A stretch of 64,000 bases of DNA from Streptomyces filipinensis (GCF_014649495.1 NZ_BMTD01000001.1:62001-126000); one strand, 5' to 3'. Shown: positions 42,133-52,939, counted from the first letter of the stretch. Program-made: numbers and translations. Notes: a model not told the origin generated them from the letters alone.

Positions 42133-43184
42133 GCACGCTCGACCCGACCGCCGACGTCGTCACCCTCACCCGTGCCCTCGTCGACCTGCCCTCCGAGAGC
42201 GGCGAGGAGGCGCGGATCGCGGACGCCGTCGAAGGCGCCCTGCGCGCCCTGCCCCACCTCACCGTCGACCGGGTCGGCAACTCCGTCGTCGCCCGCACCG
42301 GCCTCGGCCGTTCCGCACGCGCCCTGATCGCCGGGCACCTGGACACCGTCCCGGCCGCCGGGAACCTGCCCGCACGGCTCGCCGACGGCCGTGTGCACGG
42401 GCTCGGCGCCTGCGACATGAAGGGCGGGGTCGCCGTCGCCCTGCGGCTGGCCGCCACCGTGCCCGCGCCCGAACGCGACCTCACCTACGTCTTCTACGAG
42501 TGCGAGGAGGTCGAGGGCGACCGGAACGGGCTCGCCCGCATCGGTGCCGAGCGGCCGGAGCTGCTCGCCGACGCCGGCCTGGCGATCCTGATGGAACCCT
42601 CCGACGCGGGCGTGGAGGCCGGCTGCCAGGGCATCCTCACCGCCGACATCGTGGTCAGGGGCGCCCGCGCGCACACCGCCCGCGCCTGGCAGGGCGTCAA
42701 CGCCGCGCACAAGGCCGGCGAGGTCCTGCGGCGGCTCGACGCGCACCGGCCCGAGCGGGTGGTGATCGACGGGCTGGAGTACCGGGAGGGGCTCGGCGCC
42801 GTCGCCGTACGGGCCGGGGTCGCCGGGAACGTCGTCCCCGACGAGTGCGTCGTCACCGTCAACTGCCGTTTCGCGCCCAGCCGTTCACCCGAAGAGGCGG
42901 AGGCCCACGTGCGCGGGCTCTTCCCGGAGTACGAGGTGCGGGTCACCGAGGCCGTCGCGGGCGCCCTGCCGCACCTGGACCGGGTCGGGGGGCTCGTCGC
43001 CGCGCTCGGTGCCGAGCCGAGGCCCAAGCTGGGCTGGACGGACGTCGCCCGGTTCGCCGCGCTGGGTGTGCCCGCGCTCAACTACGGCCCCGGGGACCCC
43101 GCACTGGCGCACACGGCGGGGGAGTACGTCCCCGTGGAGCACCTGCATCGGTGCGAGGCCGGGCTCAGGGCGTGGCTGGGCTGA
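42129..43184 (+). CDS. M20 metallohydrolase, DapE-like (probable N-succinyl/N-acyl-amino acid deacylase)
   Basis: A 351-residue di-zinc hydrolase. Metal and catalytic motifs are intact: GHLDTVP (His and the catalytic-site Asp), ACDMKGG (bridging Asp), YECEEVEG (catalytic Glu pair) and MEPSD. By similarity it would be called succinyl-diaminopimelate desuccinylase, but no other lysine gene is near. Its neighbours are a permease, a GNAT transferase and an N-acylamino-acid racemase, which makes removal of a succinyl or acyl group from L-amino acids more likely. Overlaps the permease by 4 bases and the convergent regulator by 20. Confidence 0.88.
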   Translation: MSTLDPTADVVTLTRALVDLPSESGEEARIADAVEGALRALPHLTVDRVGNSVVARTGLGRSARALIAGHLDTVPAAGNLPARLADGRVHGLGACDMKGGVAVALRLAATVPAPERDLTYVFYECEEVEGDRNGLARIGAERPELLADAGLAILMEPSDAGVEAGCQGILTADIVVRGARAHTARAWQGVNAAHKAGEVLRRLDAHRPERVVIDGLEYREGLGAVAVRAGVAGNVVPDECVVTVNCRFAPSRSPEEAEAHVRGLFPEYEVRVTEAVAGALPHLDRVGGLVAALGAEPRPKLGWTDVARFAALGVPALNYGPGDPALAHTAGEYVPVEHLHRCEAGLRAWLG

Positions 43185-44721
43185 GGCCCGCCAGTACCCG
43201 CAGCTGAAGCCACAGCACCAGCCGTTCGTCGGGGTCGTCCAGGTCGACCCCGGCGTGCTGCTGGAGCTGTCTGAGGCGGTAGCGGCAGGTGTTGGGGTGC
43301 ACGGCCAGCAGCTTCGCCGCGCCCGCCATGTCGCAGCCCGCGTCGAACCAGCAGACCAGCGTGCGCGCGTACTCCGTGCCGTGCTCCGCGTCGTACGCCA
43401 GCACCCGCCGCCACGCGCCCGCGCTCAACTCGCGCCGCCCGCCCATCACTTCACCCAGCCGCAGCAGCGTCACCCGCGCCCGGACCTCGTCCACCGTGGC
43501 CACCGGCAGCTCCTCGTCCAGCACCCGCAGCACCAGGTCCGCGTCCGCCCGCGAATGAGCGAGCCCCTCCGCGTCCGGTACGACCTCGCCGAGCGCGGCC
43601 CGCACCGGCACCCGCAGCGCCTGCCCGGCCCGCGCCACGATGTCCTCGGCGAGCCTCCTGTGCCGCTCACCGGGGCCCGGCAGCACCGCGTACACCACCC
43701 CGTCCACCAGCACGCCCGCGTGCCGCCCGTAGCGCGCCTCGCACTGCAGCCGTACGACGTCCAGCAGCCGCGACGCCGTGCGCTCGGCGTCCGGGACGCT
43801 CGCGGCGGAGTCCAGCACGAAGGCCGCCACCCGGGCCGGGCCGGAGACGCCCAGGCGTTCGGCGGCCGTCGCCGAGTCCGCCGCCGTGCCGTCCAGCAGC
43901 CGGCGCAGCAGCTCGCTGCCCCGGTGCCGGGCCAGCTCCCGGGCCGCGCGCGCCCGCAGCAGGAGCAGGGCGGCCGTAGAGGCGCCCTGGGCGAGGGTGT
44001 CCTCGGCGTCCGGGGCGAGCGAGCCGCCGTCGACCACCCACACCGAGCCGAGCGTCTCCCCGCCGGCCCGCACCGGCACCGCCAGCCGGGGCAGGTCCCC
44101 GTCGGACAGCGCGGGCAGCCGGAGCGGGCCGGCGGCGGCGAACAGCCGGCGGTACTGCTCGGTGTTCGCCGTGCCCGTCGTCGGCACCTGACGGCCGAGG
44201 ATGCCCTGCCGTCGGTCCTCGTCGATCGGCTGGCCGGAGACGGTGGAGTAGGCGAGGATCCGCTGCCTGGGGTCCTCGATGGCGGTGGCCCCGCCGGTCG
44301 CCGTCGCGATCGCGTCGGCCAGCGCGAACAGGTCGCCGAGCCCGCTGTCGGAGCCGGTGGCGCCGGGCCGGGCGGCGATGGCCGAGGCCAGCAGCAGATG
44401 CACGTGGTGCCAGGCGGCGTCCTCGGCGACGGACAGCAGCGCCACGCCCTGTGCCTCGGCCTCCGCGACCGGGCCGTCCGCGCCGCGTACCACCACGCCG
44501 GTCAGCCCCGCCTCCGCCGCCGCCCGCAGCAGCGGGCCCGCCCGGTCCGCCGGCACGCCGACCGCCAGCAGCAGCGCGCCGGGCAGCCGGGGGAGCGGGG
44601 TGCGGCCGTCGTGGAGCACGGCCTCGGTGACCGGTACGGCCTGCCCGGCGGGCGCGGTGTGCAGGTGCAGGGCGGGGCCGCCGACGACGTCCAGGAGATC
44701 GCCGAGAGTGCAGACGTCCAT
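43165..44721 (-). CDS. PucR-family transcriptional regulator
   Basis: A 518-residue regulator. The N-terminus resembles the PucR sensory domain (LGDLLDVVGGPALHLH), a GGDEF-like CdaR middle lies around 290-420, and the C-terminal helix-turn-helix is LLAVHPNTCRYRLRQLQQ. Members control purine, amino acid or proline use. ATG 44721 follows GGGGGG. It is divergent from the GNAT/racemase genes and convergent with the M20 gene, lying inside this catabolic cluster, so it is its likely regulator. The 102-bp divergent region contains ACACGTGT at 44791. Confidence 0.9.
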   Translation of the reverse strand: MDVCTLGDLLDVVGGPALHLHTAPAGQAVPVTEAVLHDGRTPLPRLPGALLLAVGVPADRAGPLLRAAAEAGLTGVVVRGADGPVAEAEAQGVALLSVAEDAAWHHVHLLLASAIAARPGATGSDSGLGDLFALADAIATATGGATAIEDPRQRILAYSTVSGQPIDEDRRQGILGRQVPTTGTANTEQYRRLFAAAGPLRLPALSDGDLPRLAVPVRAGGETLGSVWVVDGGSLAPDAEDTLAQGASTAALLLLRARAARELARHRGSELLRRLLDGTAADSATAAERLGVSGPARVAAFVLDSAASVPDAERTASRLLDVVRLQCEARYGRHAGVLVDGVVYAVLPGPGERHRRLAEDIVARAGQALRVPVRAALGEVVPDAEGLAHSRADADLVLRVLDEELPVATVDEVRARVTLLRLGEVMGGRRELSAGAWRRVLAYDAEHGTEYARTLVCWFDAGCDMAGAAKLLAVHPNTCRYRLRQLQQHAGVDLDDPDERLVLWLQLRVLAGLSPATP

Positions 44722-44823
44722 GAGGGCCCCCCAGCAGGCTGTTGGCGGATGGTGAAACGAACGTACGCATCCCTTGGCCGCTCGCACAACACACGTGTCC
44801 CCGGCTCCTTCGAGACTCGTGCC

Positions 44824-45603
44824 ATGACAGCAGGAGTCACCATCCGCACCGTCCAGGACGTCGCCCGCCTCGCGGCCGTGGCCGACTACTTCAGCGACGT
44901 CTGGCAGACACCCCGCACCGCCCCGCCCTACCCGGCCGAGGTCCTGCACAGCCTGGTGCACGCCGGCGGCGCGGTCCACGCCGCCTACGACGGGCAGCGG
45001 CTCGCCGGGGCGTCCGTCGCCGTCCTCGGCCCCGAGCACAGCACCTACTCGCTGGTGGCCGCCGCCGACCGGGGGCTCGGGCACGCGGTGAAGCTGGCCC
45101 AGCGCGACTGGGCGGCCGGGCGCGGCGCGCGCACCATGCGCTGGACCTTCGACCCGCTGGTCGGCCGCAACGCCCGCTTCAACCTGGCCAAGCTGGGCGC
45201 CGTCGGCACGGAGTACCTGGTCGACTTCTACGGCCCCATGACCGACGGCGTGAACGACGGCGACGAGAGCGACCGGCTGACGGTGACCTGGGATCTGACG
45301 GCGGCCGGTGCCTCGTCCCCGTACGAGGACGAGGCCGAGGCCGAGGCCGGGGCCTGCGGTCCGGTCGTCCGCAGGGCCCCCGACGGCGACCCCCTCGCCC
45401 GCCGGGACCCGGCCGGCCGGCACGTCTGGTGCCGGGTGCCCGAGGACATCGTGAAACTGCGCGCCGCCGAGCCGGCCCTGGCGCTGCGCTGGCGGCACGC
45501 CGTGCGCGACGTGCTCCTGGACGCCTTCACGGAGGGGTTCCGGGCCACCGGCATGTCCCGTGACGGCTGGTACACCCTCACCCGCGAGGAGGCGGCGGCA
45601 TGA
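44824..45603 (+). CDS. GNAT-like N-acyltransferase (COG3375 type), probable amino acid N-succinyltransferase
   Basis: A 259-residue protein with GNAT features in its N-terminal 160 residues (VHAAYDGQRLAGASVAVLG; TMRWTFDPLVGRNARFNLAKLGAVGTEYLVDFYG, read in parts). This family is regularly encoded beside N-succinylamino-acid racemases; in Geobacillus such a partner succinylates D-amino acids. The stop and the racemase start share ATGA. ATG 44824 is chosen; the open frame runs far upstream through the regulator but is not coding. It has been mislabelled as chorismate synthase in some genomes (from memory). Confidence 0.8.
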   Translation: MTAGVTIRTVQDVARLAAVADYFSDVWQTPRTAPPYPAEVLHSLVHAGGAVHAAYDGQRLAGASVAVLGPEHSTYSLVAAADRGLGHAVKLAQRDWAAGRGARTMRWTFDPLVGRNARFNLAKLGAVGTEYLVDFYGPMTDGVNDGDESDRLTVTWDLTAAGASSPYEDEAEAEAGACGPVVRRAPDGDPLARRDPAGRHVWCRVPEDIVKLRAAEPALALRWRHAVRDVLLDAFTEGFRATGMSRDGWYTLTREEAAA

Positions 45604-46709
45604 AGCTCGAACGCGTCGAGATCGTGCACGTGGCGATCCCGCTGGTCACCCCCTTCCGCACGTCCTTCGGGACGATGACGGCGAAGGACACCTTCCTGCT
45701 GCGGGTCGTCACGGACACCGCCGAGGGCTGGTCCGAGTTCGCCGCCGACCCCGAACCGCTGTACTGCCCGGAGTTCGTCGCCGGCGCCGAGATCGTGCTG
45801 CGCGACTTCCTGATCCCGCGCGCGGCCGCCCTCCCGCACCTCACCACGGCCGCGCTCGCCCCCGCCCTGGCGAAGACCAAGGGCCACGAGCTGGCGAAGG
45901 CCGCCCTGGAGACGGCGCTCCTGGACGCCGAGCTGCGGTCGTACGGCATGCCGCTCGCGACCTACCTCGGCGCGGTCCGGGACCGGGTGCCCGCCGGGGT
46001 CTCCGTCGGCATCAAGAACTCGGTCCCCGAACTGCTGGACGACGTCGAGCGCTACCTCGCCGAGGGCTATGTCCGCATCAAGCTGAAGATAGAGCCCGGC
46101 TGGGACGTCGACCCGGTCCGCGCGGTCCGCGAGCGCTTCGGCACCGCCCTCCCGCTCCAGGTCGACGCCAACACCGCCTACACCCTCGCCGACGCCGAGC
46201 ATCTGCGGCGGCTGGACGAGTTCGGGCTGCTGCTGATCGAGGAGCCGCTGGAGGAGAACAACCTGCACGCCCACGCCCGGCTGCAGCAGCGCCTGCGGAC
46301 GCCGGTCTGCCTGGACGAGTCCCTACACCACGCGCGCGACACCGCCTCCGCGATCGCGCTGGACGCCTGCCGGGTGGTGAACGTCAAGCCCGCCCGGGTC
46401 GGCGGCTACCTGGAGGCACGCCGGGTCCACGACGTGGCGCACGCGCACGGCGTCCCGGCGTGGTGCGGCGGCATGCTGGAGACGGGCATCGGCCGTGCCC
46501 CGAACCTGGCCCTGGCCGCGCTCCCCGGCTTCACCCTCCCCGGGGACACCTCCGCCTCCTCCCGCTACTTCGCCGAGGACCTCACGGAGCCGTTCGTCCT
46601 CAAGGACGGGCACCTCCCGGTCCCGGCGGGCCCCGGCATCGGCGTCGCACCGCTCCCGGACGCGCTGCGCCGTTTCACCGTGGAGCGGCGGGACCTGTAC
46701 ACGGCATAA
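45600..46709 (+). CDS. N-acylamino acid racemase / o-succinylbenzoate synthase family (NSAR)
   Basis: A 369-residue enolase-superfamily enzyme. All active-site residues are present: the KxK pair K161/K163 (RIKLKIEPGW), metal ligands D189, E214 and D239, and the opposite base K263 (VNVKPARVGG). The numbering matches the Amycolatopsis N-acylamino acid racemase as I remember it. Two Lys bases on opposite faces allow 1,1-proton transfer. No menaquinone gene is nearby, so racemisation of N-succinyl or N-acetyl amino acids is preferred over OSB synthesis. Confidence 0.92.
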   Translation: MKLERVEIVHVAIPLVTPFRTSFGTMTAKDTFLLRVVTDTAEGWSEFAADPEPLYCPEFVAGAEIVLRDFLIPRAAALPHLTTAALAPALAKTKGHELAKAALETALLDAELRSYGMPLATYLGAVRDRVPAGVSVGIKNSVPELLDDVERYLAEGYVRIKLKIEPGWDVDPVRAVRERFGTALPLQVDANTAYTLADAEHLRRLDEFGLLLIEEPLEENNLHAHARLQQRLRTPVCLDESLHHARDTASAIALDACRVVNVKPARVGGYLEARRVHDVAHAHGVPAWCGGMLETGIGRAPNLALAALPGFTLPGDTSASSRYFAEDLTEPFVLKDGHLPVPAGPGIGVAPLPDALRRFTVERRDLYTA

Positions 46710-46729
46710 GGCACGGACGGTGACCGCGT

Positions 46730-46735
46730 TAGATT
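46730..46735 (+). promoter_or_regulatory. Probable -10 element for a leaderless transcript
   Basis: TAGATT lies 6 bases before GTG 46742, placing the expected transcription start on the start codon itself. No ribosome-binding site is present. Confidence 0.5.
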
Positions 46736-46741
46736 GATCCC

Positions 46742-47533
46742 GTGCTCTCACGTCTCACGCGTTCCCAGGCCGTAGCCGTCTGCGCGCTGCCCGTCGCGGC
46801 CCTGCTGGCCACGGCGGCGTTCGCGCCGCTGCCGTTCTCGGTGGCCCAGCCCGGCACGACCGCGAACGTGCTCGGCGCGGCCGAGGGAAGCCAGGTGATC
46901 ACCGTCTCCGGCGCGCCCGTCCGCAGGACCACCGGGCAGCTGCGGATGGTCACGATCGTGGCGACCGGCCCGGACACCAGGGTGACCCTCGGTGACGTGG
47001 CCTCCAACTGGTTCCGCGCCGACCGGGCCGTCATGCCGCGCGACGCGGTCTACCCGAGCGGCGACACGCTGAAGGAGATCGAGAAGCACAACGTGGCGCA
47101 GATGAAGCAGTCCCAGGACGCGGCGACCCAGGCGGCGCTGAAGTACCTGGGGCTGAGCGCGGACAAGGTCAAGGTCACGCTGAAGCTCGCCGGCGTGGGC
47201 GGGCCGAGCGCGGGCCTGCTGTTCACCTTGGGGATCATCGACAAACTGGACGGCGACGGCAGCGGCGGCGAGCTCACGGGTGGCCGCACCATCGCCGGTA
47301 CGGGCACCATCGACGCCGACGGCAAGGTCGGCGCGGTCGGCGGGGTGGCCCTGAAGACGCAGGCCGCCCGGCGGGACGGGGCGACCGTCTTCCTGGTGCC
47401 GAAGGCCGAGTGCGCCGACGCCGGGGCGGAACTGCCCAAGGGCCTCAGGCTCGTCCCGGTCACCACGCTGAAGGGGGCGGTGAACGCCCTGGTGGCCCTG
47501 GAGAAGGGCAAGGGCCCGGTCCCGAGCTGCTAG
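46742..47533 (+). CDS. Secreted/membrane Lon-like (S16) protease domain protein
   Basis: A 263-residue protein with an N-terminal signal or anchor helix (LSRLTRSQAVAVCALPVAALLA) and a C-terminal S16 Lon-like peptidase domain. The catalytic Ser is in GGPSAGLLF and the catalytic Lys in VGGVALKTQAA. It resembles the YlbL/SdrC group but is short and lacks an obvious PDZ domain between anchor and protease. It should act outside the membrane. The substrate is unknown. Likely translated from a leaderless mRNA. Confidence 0.88.
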   Translation: MLSRLTRSQAVAVCALPVAALLATAAFAPLPFSVAQPGTTANVLGAAEGSQVITVSGAPVRRTTGQLRMVTIVATGPDTRVTLGDVASNWFRADRAVMPRDAVYPSGDTLKEIEKHNVAQMKQSQDAATQAALKYLGLSADKVKVTLKLAGVGGPSAGLLFTLGIIDKLDGDGSGGELTGGRTIAGTGTIDADGKVGAVGGVALKTQAARRDGATVFLVPKAECADAGAELPKGLRLVPVTTLKGAVNALVALEKGKGPVPSC

Positions 47534-47566
47534 CGCCTCTCTTGCGGATCGTGCCGGCGGAAGGCC

Positions 47567-49316
<1,750 letters not shown>

Positions 49317-49326
49317 GCGGCACGCC

Positions 49327-50790
49327 CTAGGCGCTGGGCGGCGGTTCCTCCGGGACGTCGCCCAGCGCCCGCAGCGCCTCCTGCGCGACCGGGACCTGCA
49401 ACGGCGAGAAGTACGGGTTGAACCGCAGCGCCTGCTGAAGGTGCCGGCGCGCCGGAGCCTGCTCGTCCAGCTCCAGCTCGATCATGCCCCGGTGGAAGGC
49501 GTACAGCGCGCTGCGCACCCCGCCGCCCTTCGTCGCGTCCGTCGCGGTGGTGGCGTAGGTCAGCGCCTCCTCGTCGTCGCCGGCCCGGTGCAGCGCCCAG
49601 CCGAGCGCGTCGGCCACCTCGGTCCCCGGCTGCCGCTCCCACTCCGCCTCCAGCCGCTCCACGGCCTCCTGCGGGTCCCCGTGGTCCGCCTCGTACCGCC
49701 CGATCAGCAGCTCCTCGTCGACCCCGCCCGCCATCCCGCGCCGCACCAGCTCCAGCACCTGGTCGTAGCGCTCCCGGGCCTGCTCGGTCATGCCCCGCGC
49801 CTCGTACAGCTCGCCCAGCTCATAGGCACCCTGCGGACTCGGATGCCCGGTGAGCGCCGCCCGGTACGCCTCGTACGCCTCCGTGGTGCGGCCCAGCGCC
49901 GCCAGCACCCGGCCCCGTCCGGTCAGCGCCGCCCCCTGGTCCGGGTCGAGGCGTACGGCCGCCTCGAAGTGCCGCAGCGCGTCCTGAAGGTCCCCGCGCT
50001 CCCACGCCAGCTGCCCCAGCCCGGTCAGATAGGCGGCCTGCTCGGCCGGGGTGCCCGCACCGGCCGCGGCGTCGGCCAGCTGGGCCGCCGCGTCCTCGCG
50101 CCAGCCCCGGTCCCGGTACACCGCCGCGGCCCGCGCCATCACCGCGGGCCGCGCCGCCGCGCCGGTGCGCAGCCCCAGCAGCTTGTCCAGCGTGGCGCGG
50201 GCGCTCTTGTAGTCGCCGAGCCCGGTGTAGGCCTCGATCAGCGGCGGATACGCGGTCCACCGCTTCGGCGCCGACTTCAGCGCCTCCTCGCCGTACCGTT
50301 TCGCCGCGGGGAAGTCCCGGCGCGTCAGCGCCAGCGCGGTCAGCCCGTCCAGCGCCTCGGTGTTCTGTGCCGTCCGCAGGCGCAGGGACGTCTGCAGCGC
50401 CTGCTCGGCCCGCGGACAGTCCGCCGGGTCGGCCGTCCGGCGGGCCCGCGCCGCGTACGCCGCCCCCAGCACGGCCCACGCCCGCGCGTCGCGGGGCTGC
50501 GCCCGCACCCGCTGCTCCTGCAGCGCGATGAGCGCCCCGAGCTGCGGCAGCGCGGCCGGCAGTCCCGAGGTCACCGCCGTCAGCGCCTGCGCCTGTGCCT
50601 GCGGTCCGGCGGCGGGCGGCGGTACCGCCCGGTGCGGCCGTCCGCCGGGCAGCAGGGTCAGCACCGCGCCCGCGGCGACCCCGCCCGCCAGCGCGGTGAC
50701 CAGCACCCGCCGCGGCCACCGCCGCGAGCGGCGCGGCGCCGGCGGCTCGCTCGGCAGGGACGTACCCCGCACGCCCACTCGGTTGTCCAT
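49327..50790 (-). CDS. Membrane-anchored TPR-repeat protein
   Basis: A 487-residue protein with a basic, Pro-rich cytoplasmic N-terminus, one transmembrane helix at about 28-48 (VLVTALAGGVAAGAVLTLL) and about ten tetratricopeptide-like repeats, for example AYLTGLGQLAWERGDLQDALRHFEAAVRLDP (read in parts). TPR arrays scaffold protein complexes; the partner is unknown. ATG 50790 is chosen; GTG 50799 is an alternative. CATATT at 50808-50813 on the minus strand may be a -10. Convergent with hppD with only 10 bases between. Confidence 0.85.
   Translation of the reverse strand: MDNRVGVRGTSLPSEPPAPRRSRRWPRRVLVTALAGGVAAGAVLTLLPGGRPHRAVPPPAAGPQAQAQALTAVTSGLPAALPQLGALIALQEQRVRAQPRDARAWAVLGAAYAARARRTADPADCPRAEQALQTSLRLRTAQNTEALDGLTALALTRRDFPAAKRYGEEALKSAPKRWTAYPPLIEAYTGLGDYKSARATLDKLLGLRTGAAARPAVMARAAAVYRDRGWREDAAAQLADAAAGAGTPAEQAAYLTGLGQLAWERGDLQDALRHFEAAVRLDPDQGAALTGRGRVLAALGRTTEAYEAYRAALTGHPSPQGAYELGELYEARGMTEQARERYDQVLELVRRGMAGGVDEELLIGRYEADHGDPQEAVERLEAEWERQPGTEVADALGWALHRAGDDEEALTYATTATDATKGGGVRSALYAFHRGMIELELDEQAPARRHLQQALRFNPYFSPLQVPVAQEALRALGDVPEEPPPSA
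49330..49379. terminator. Possible terminator of hppD inside the 3' end of the TPR gene
   Basis: An 11-bp perfect stem GGCGCTGGGCG / CGCCCAGCGCC (49330-49340 with 49369-49379) with a 28-base loop, starting 14 bases after the hppD stop. It is also coding sequence on the other strand, so the assignment is tentative. Confidence 0.4.
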
Positions 50791-50888
50791 GGCGCTCACT
50801 GTGCGTCAATATGACGATCACATCCGGGTGGCCCAACCGGAGGGCGGCCGGGGTTCACACCGATGGCCGTGAGTGTCACCCTTTGATC

Positions 50889-52298
50889 ATGAGCCGTATC
50901 GAAGCGCCCCGCTCCGAAGACGCTGTGGTGACCGGCGACCTCACCGGCCGGCTCCTGGCCGGCCTGCCGGCCGAGGCCGTCCTGACCGACCCCGGCGTCA
51001 CCGCCTCCTACTCGCACGACATGGCGAGCTTCTGCCCGGCCGGCGCCCCGGCCGTCGTCGTCCTGCCGCGCACCGTCGAACAGGTCCAGCACGTCATGCG
51101 GGTCGCCACCGAGCTGCGCGTCCCGGTCGTCCCGCAGGGCGCCCGCAGCGGCCTGTCCGGCGCCGCCAACGCCACCGACGGCTGCATCGTGCTGTCCCTG
51201 ACCAAGATGGACCGGATCCTGGAGATCAGCCCCGTCGACCGGATCGCCGTGGTCGAACCGGGCGTGATCAACGCGACCCTCTCCCACGCGGTCGAGGAAC
51301 ACGGCCTGTACTACCCGCCGGACCCCTCCAGCTGGGAGATGTGCACCATCGGCGGCAACATCGGCACGGGCTCGGGCGGCCTGTGCTGCGTCAAGTACGG
51401 CGTGACCGCCGAGTACGTCCTCGGCCTGGACGTCGTCCTCGCCGACGGCCGCCTGATGTCCACCGGCCGCCGCACGGCCAAGGGCGTCGCCGGCTACGAC
51501 CTCACCCGGCTGTTCGTCGGTTCCGAGGGCTCGCTCGGCATCGTCGTCCGGGCCGTCCTCGCCCTCAGACCCAAGCCGCCGCAGCAGCTGGTGCTGGCCG
51601 CCGAGTTCCCCTCCGCGACCGCCGCCTGCGCGGCCGTCTGCCGGATCATGGAGGGCGGTCACGTCCCCTCCCTCCTCGAACTGATGGACCGTACGACCGT
51701 CAAGGCCGTCAACGACCTCGCCCACATGGGCCTCCCGGAGACCACCGAGGCGCTGCTCCTCGCCGCCTTCGACACCCCGCATCCCGCGGCCGACCTCGCC
51801 GCCGTCGGTGAGCTGTGCGAGGCCGCCGGTGCCACCCAGGTCGTGCCGGCCGACGACGCGGCCGAGTCCGAGCTGCTGCTCCAGGCCCGGCGCCTCTCGC
51901 TGACCGCGCTGGAGGCGGTCAAGGGCACGACGATGATCGACGACGTGTGCGTGCCCCGCTCGCGGCTCGGCGCGATGCTGGAGGGCGTCGAGCGGATCGC
52001 CGCCAAGTACGGCCTGACCATCGGCGTCTGCGCGCACGCCGGTGACGGCAACACCCATCCGACCGTCTGCTTCGACGCCCAGGACGCCGACGAGTCCCGG
52101 CGGGCCCGCGAGTCCTTCGACGAGATCATGGCCCTCGGCCTGGAGCTGGGCGGCACCATCACCGGCGAACACGGCGTCGGCGTGCTGAAGAAGGAGTGGC
52201 TGGCCCGGGAGATCGGCCCGGTCGGGGTCGAGATGCAGCGGGCCGTGAAGCAGGCCTTCGACCCCCTGGGCATCCTCAACCCGGGCAAGGTCCTCTGA
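50889..52298 (+). CDS. FAD-linked oxidoreductase (GlcD/D-lactate dehydrogenase type)
   Basis: A 469-residue flavoprotein of the vanillyl-alcohol-oxidase fold, oxidising a 2-hydroxy acid such as glycolate or D-lactate. FAD-binding elements PQGARSGLSGAANA and CTIGGNIGTGSGGLCCVKYG lie in the N-terminal half; the C-terminal cap carries HAGDGNTHPT and GEHGVGVLKKEWL with the usual metal/substrate His. ATG 50889 gives the family length; the frame extends to 50811. No GlcE or GlcF partner adjoins, so it may act alone. Confidence 0.9.
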   Translation: MSRIEAPRSEDAVVTGDLTGRLLAGLPAEAVLTDPGVTASYSHDMASFCPAGAPAVVVLPRTVEQVQHVMRVATELRVPVVPQGARSGLSGAANATDGCIVLSLTKMDRILEISPVDRIAVVEPGVINATLSHAVEEHGLYYPPDPSSWEMCTIGGNIGTGSGGLCCVKYGVTAEYVLGLDVVLADGRLMSTGRRTAKGVAGYDLTRLFVGSEGSLGIVVRAVLALRPKPPQQLVLAAEFPSATAACAAVCRIMEGGHVPSLLELMDRTTVKAVNDLAHMGLPETTEALLLAAFDTPHPAADLAAVGELCEAAGATQVVPADDAAESELLLQARRLSLTALEAVKGTTMIDDVCVPRSRLGAMLEGVERIAAKYGLTIGVCAHAGDGNTHPTVCFDAQDADESRRARESFDEIMALGLELGGTITGEHGVGVLKKEWLAREIGPVGVEMQRAVKQAFDPLGILNPGKVL

Positions 52299-52324
52299 GC
52301 CCTGCCGCACCGGGCTCCCCGGCC

Positions 52325-52738
52325 TCACCGGGCGAGCAGCTGGTCGAGCGCGTCGTCGATGCCCAGCTGCCCGCCCTCCGTGCCCGGCGGCACCGCCCGC
52401 AGCGTCCGCTCCAGCCACGCCGACACCTGCGGGACGGGCGCCTCCAGCAGCGCGTCCCCGTCCGGCGAGCTGAGCGCCATCAGCACGACGCTGCGCCCGT
52501 CGACCTTCGTCGGCCACACCCGCACGTCCCCCTGGCCGCGCGGCCGGAACACCCCCTCCACCAGCAGGTCGCGGGCGAACGTCCAGTTGACGGGGGACTC
52601 GGAGGTGATGTGGAAGATGATGTGGACGGCGTACGGATCGTCGGAGCGGTAGCTCAGCCGGGCCGGTACCGGGATGCTGCGCTCCGGCGACAGGATGAGC
52701 CTCAGTTCCAGCTCGCGCTCCACCACGATGTGCTCCAT
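52325..52738 (-). CDS. ssgG: SsgA-like sporulation/cell-division regulator (SsgG type)
   Basis: A 137-residue SALP protein, a family unique to sporulating actinomycetes that directs septum placement and spore-wall events during aerial hyphal division. Family pattern: VPARLSYRSDDPYAVHIIFH, FARDLLVEGVFRP, GDVRVWP and SPDGDALLEAP. ATG 52738 follows AAAGGA. From memory the SALP encoded near a GlcD-like oxidase in S. coelicolor is SsgG; the SALP family is certain, the paralogue less so. Divergent from the RDD gene across a 245-bp region with a T-rich block. Confidence 0.88.
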   Translation of the reverse strand: MEHIVVERELELRLILSPERSIPVPARLSYRSDDPYAVHIIFHITSESPVNWTFARDLLVEGVFRPRGQGDVRVWPTKVDGRSVVLMALSSPDGDALLEAPVPQVSAWLERTLRAVPPGTEGGQLGIDDALDQLLAR

Positions 52739-52930
52739 GACCTGCGTTCCTTTCCTCGTCTGCGCTGGTCGGACCCGCTCGGGACGGGCTCGCACCGGGG
52801 GAGAGCGGGCGGCGGGCGGGCCATTACGCGGGTTCGGGGAAATTTTTTTCGTGGATCTGTGAGAGCCCAGCACGGCGATGCCCGGAAAGGGGTGGGTCCT
52901 GCGGGACTGGCGCTGAGGGCTGCCCCGGTC

Positions 52931-52939
52931 TGATAGATG
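52931..52939 (+). promoter_or_regulatory. Extended -10 promoter element before the first RDD gene
   Basis: TGATAGATG fits TG-N-TAGATG. The predicted start near 52945 falls after the in-frame GTG 52939, supporting ATG 52984 as the true start codon. Confidence 0.35.

Noticed and set aside
42129..43184. Plain assignment as DapE of lysine biosynthesis
   Set aside because: No lysine genes adjoin; the racemase and acyltransferase context fits an N-acyl-amino acid deacylase better.
45600..46709. Menaquinone enzyme MenC
   Set aside because: No men genes nearby; the GNAT partner and two-base active site fit N-acylamino acid racemase.
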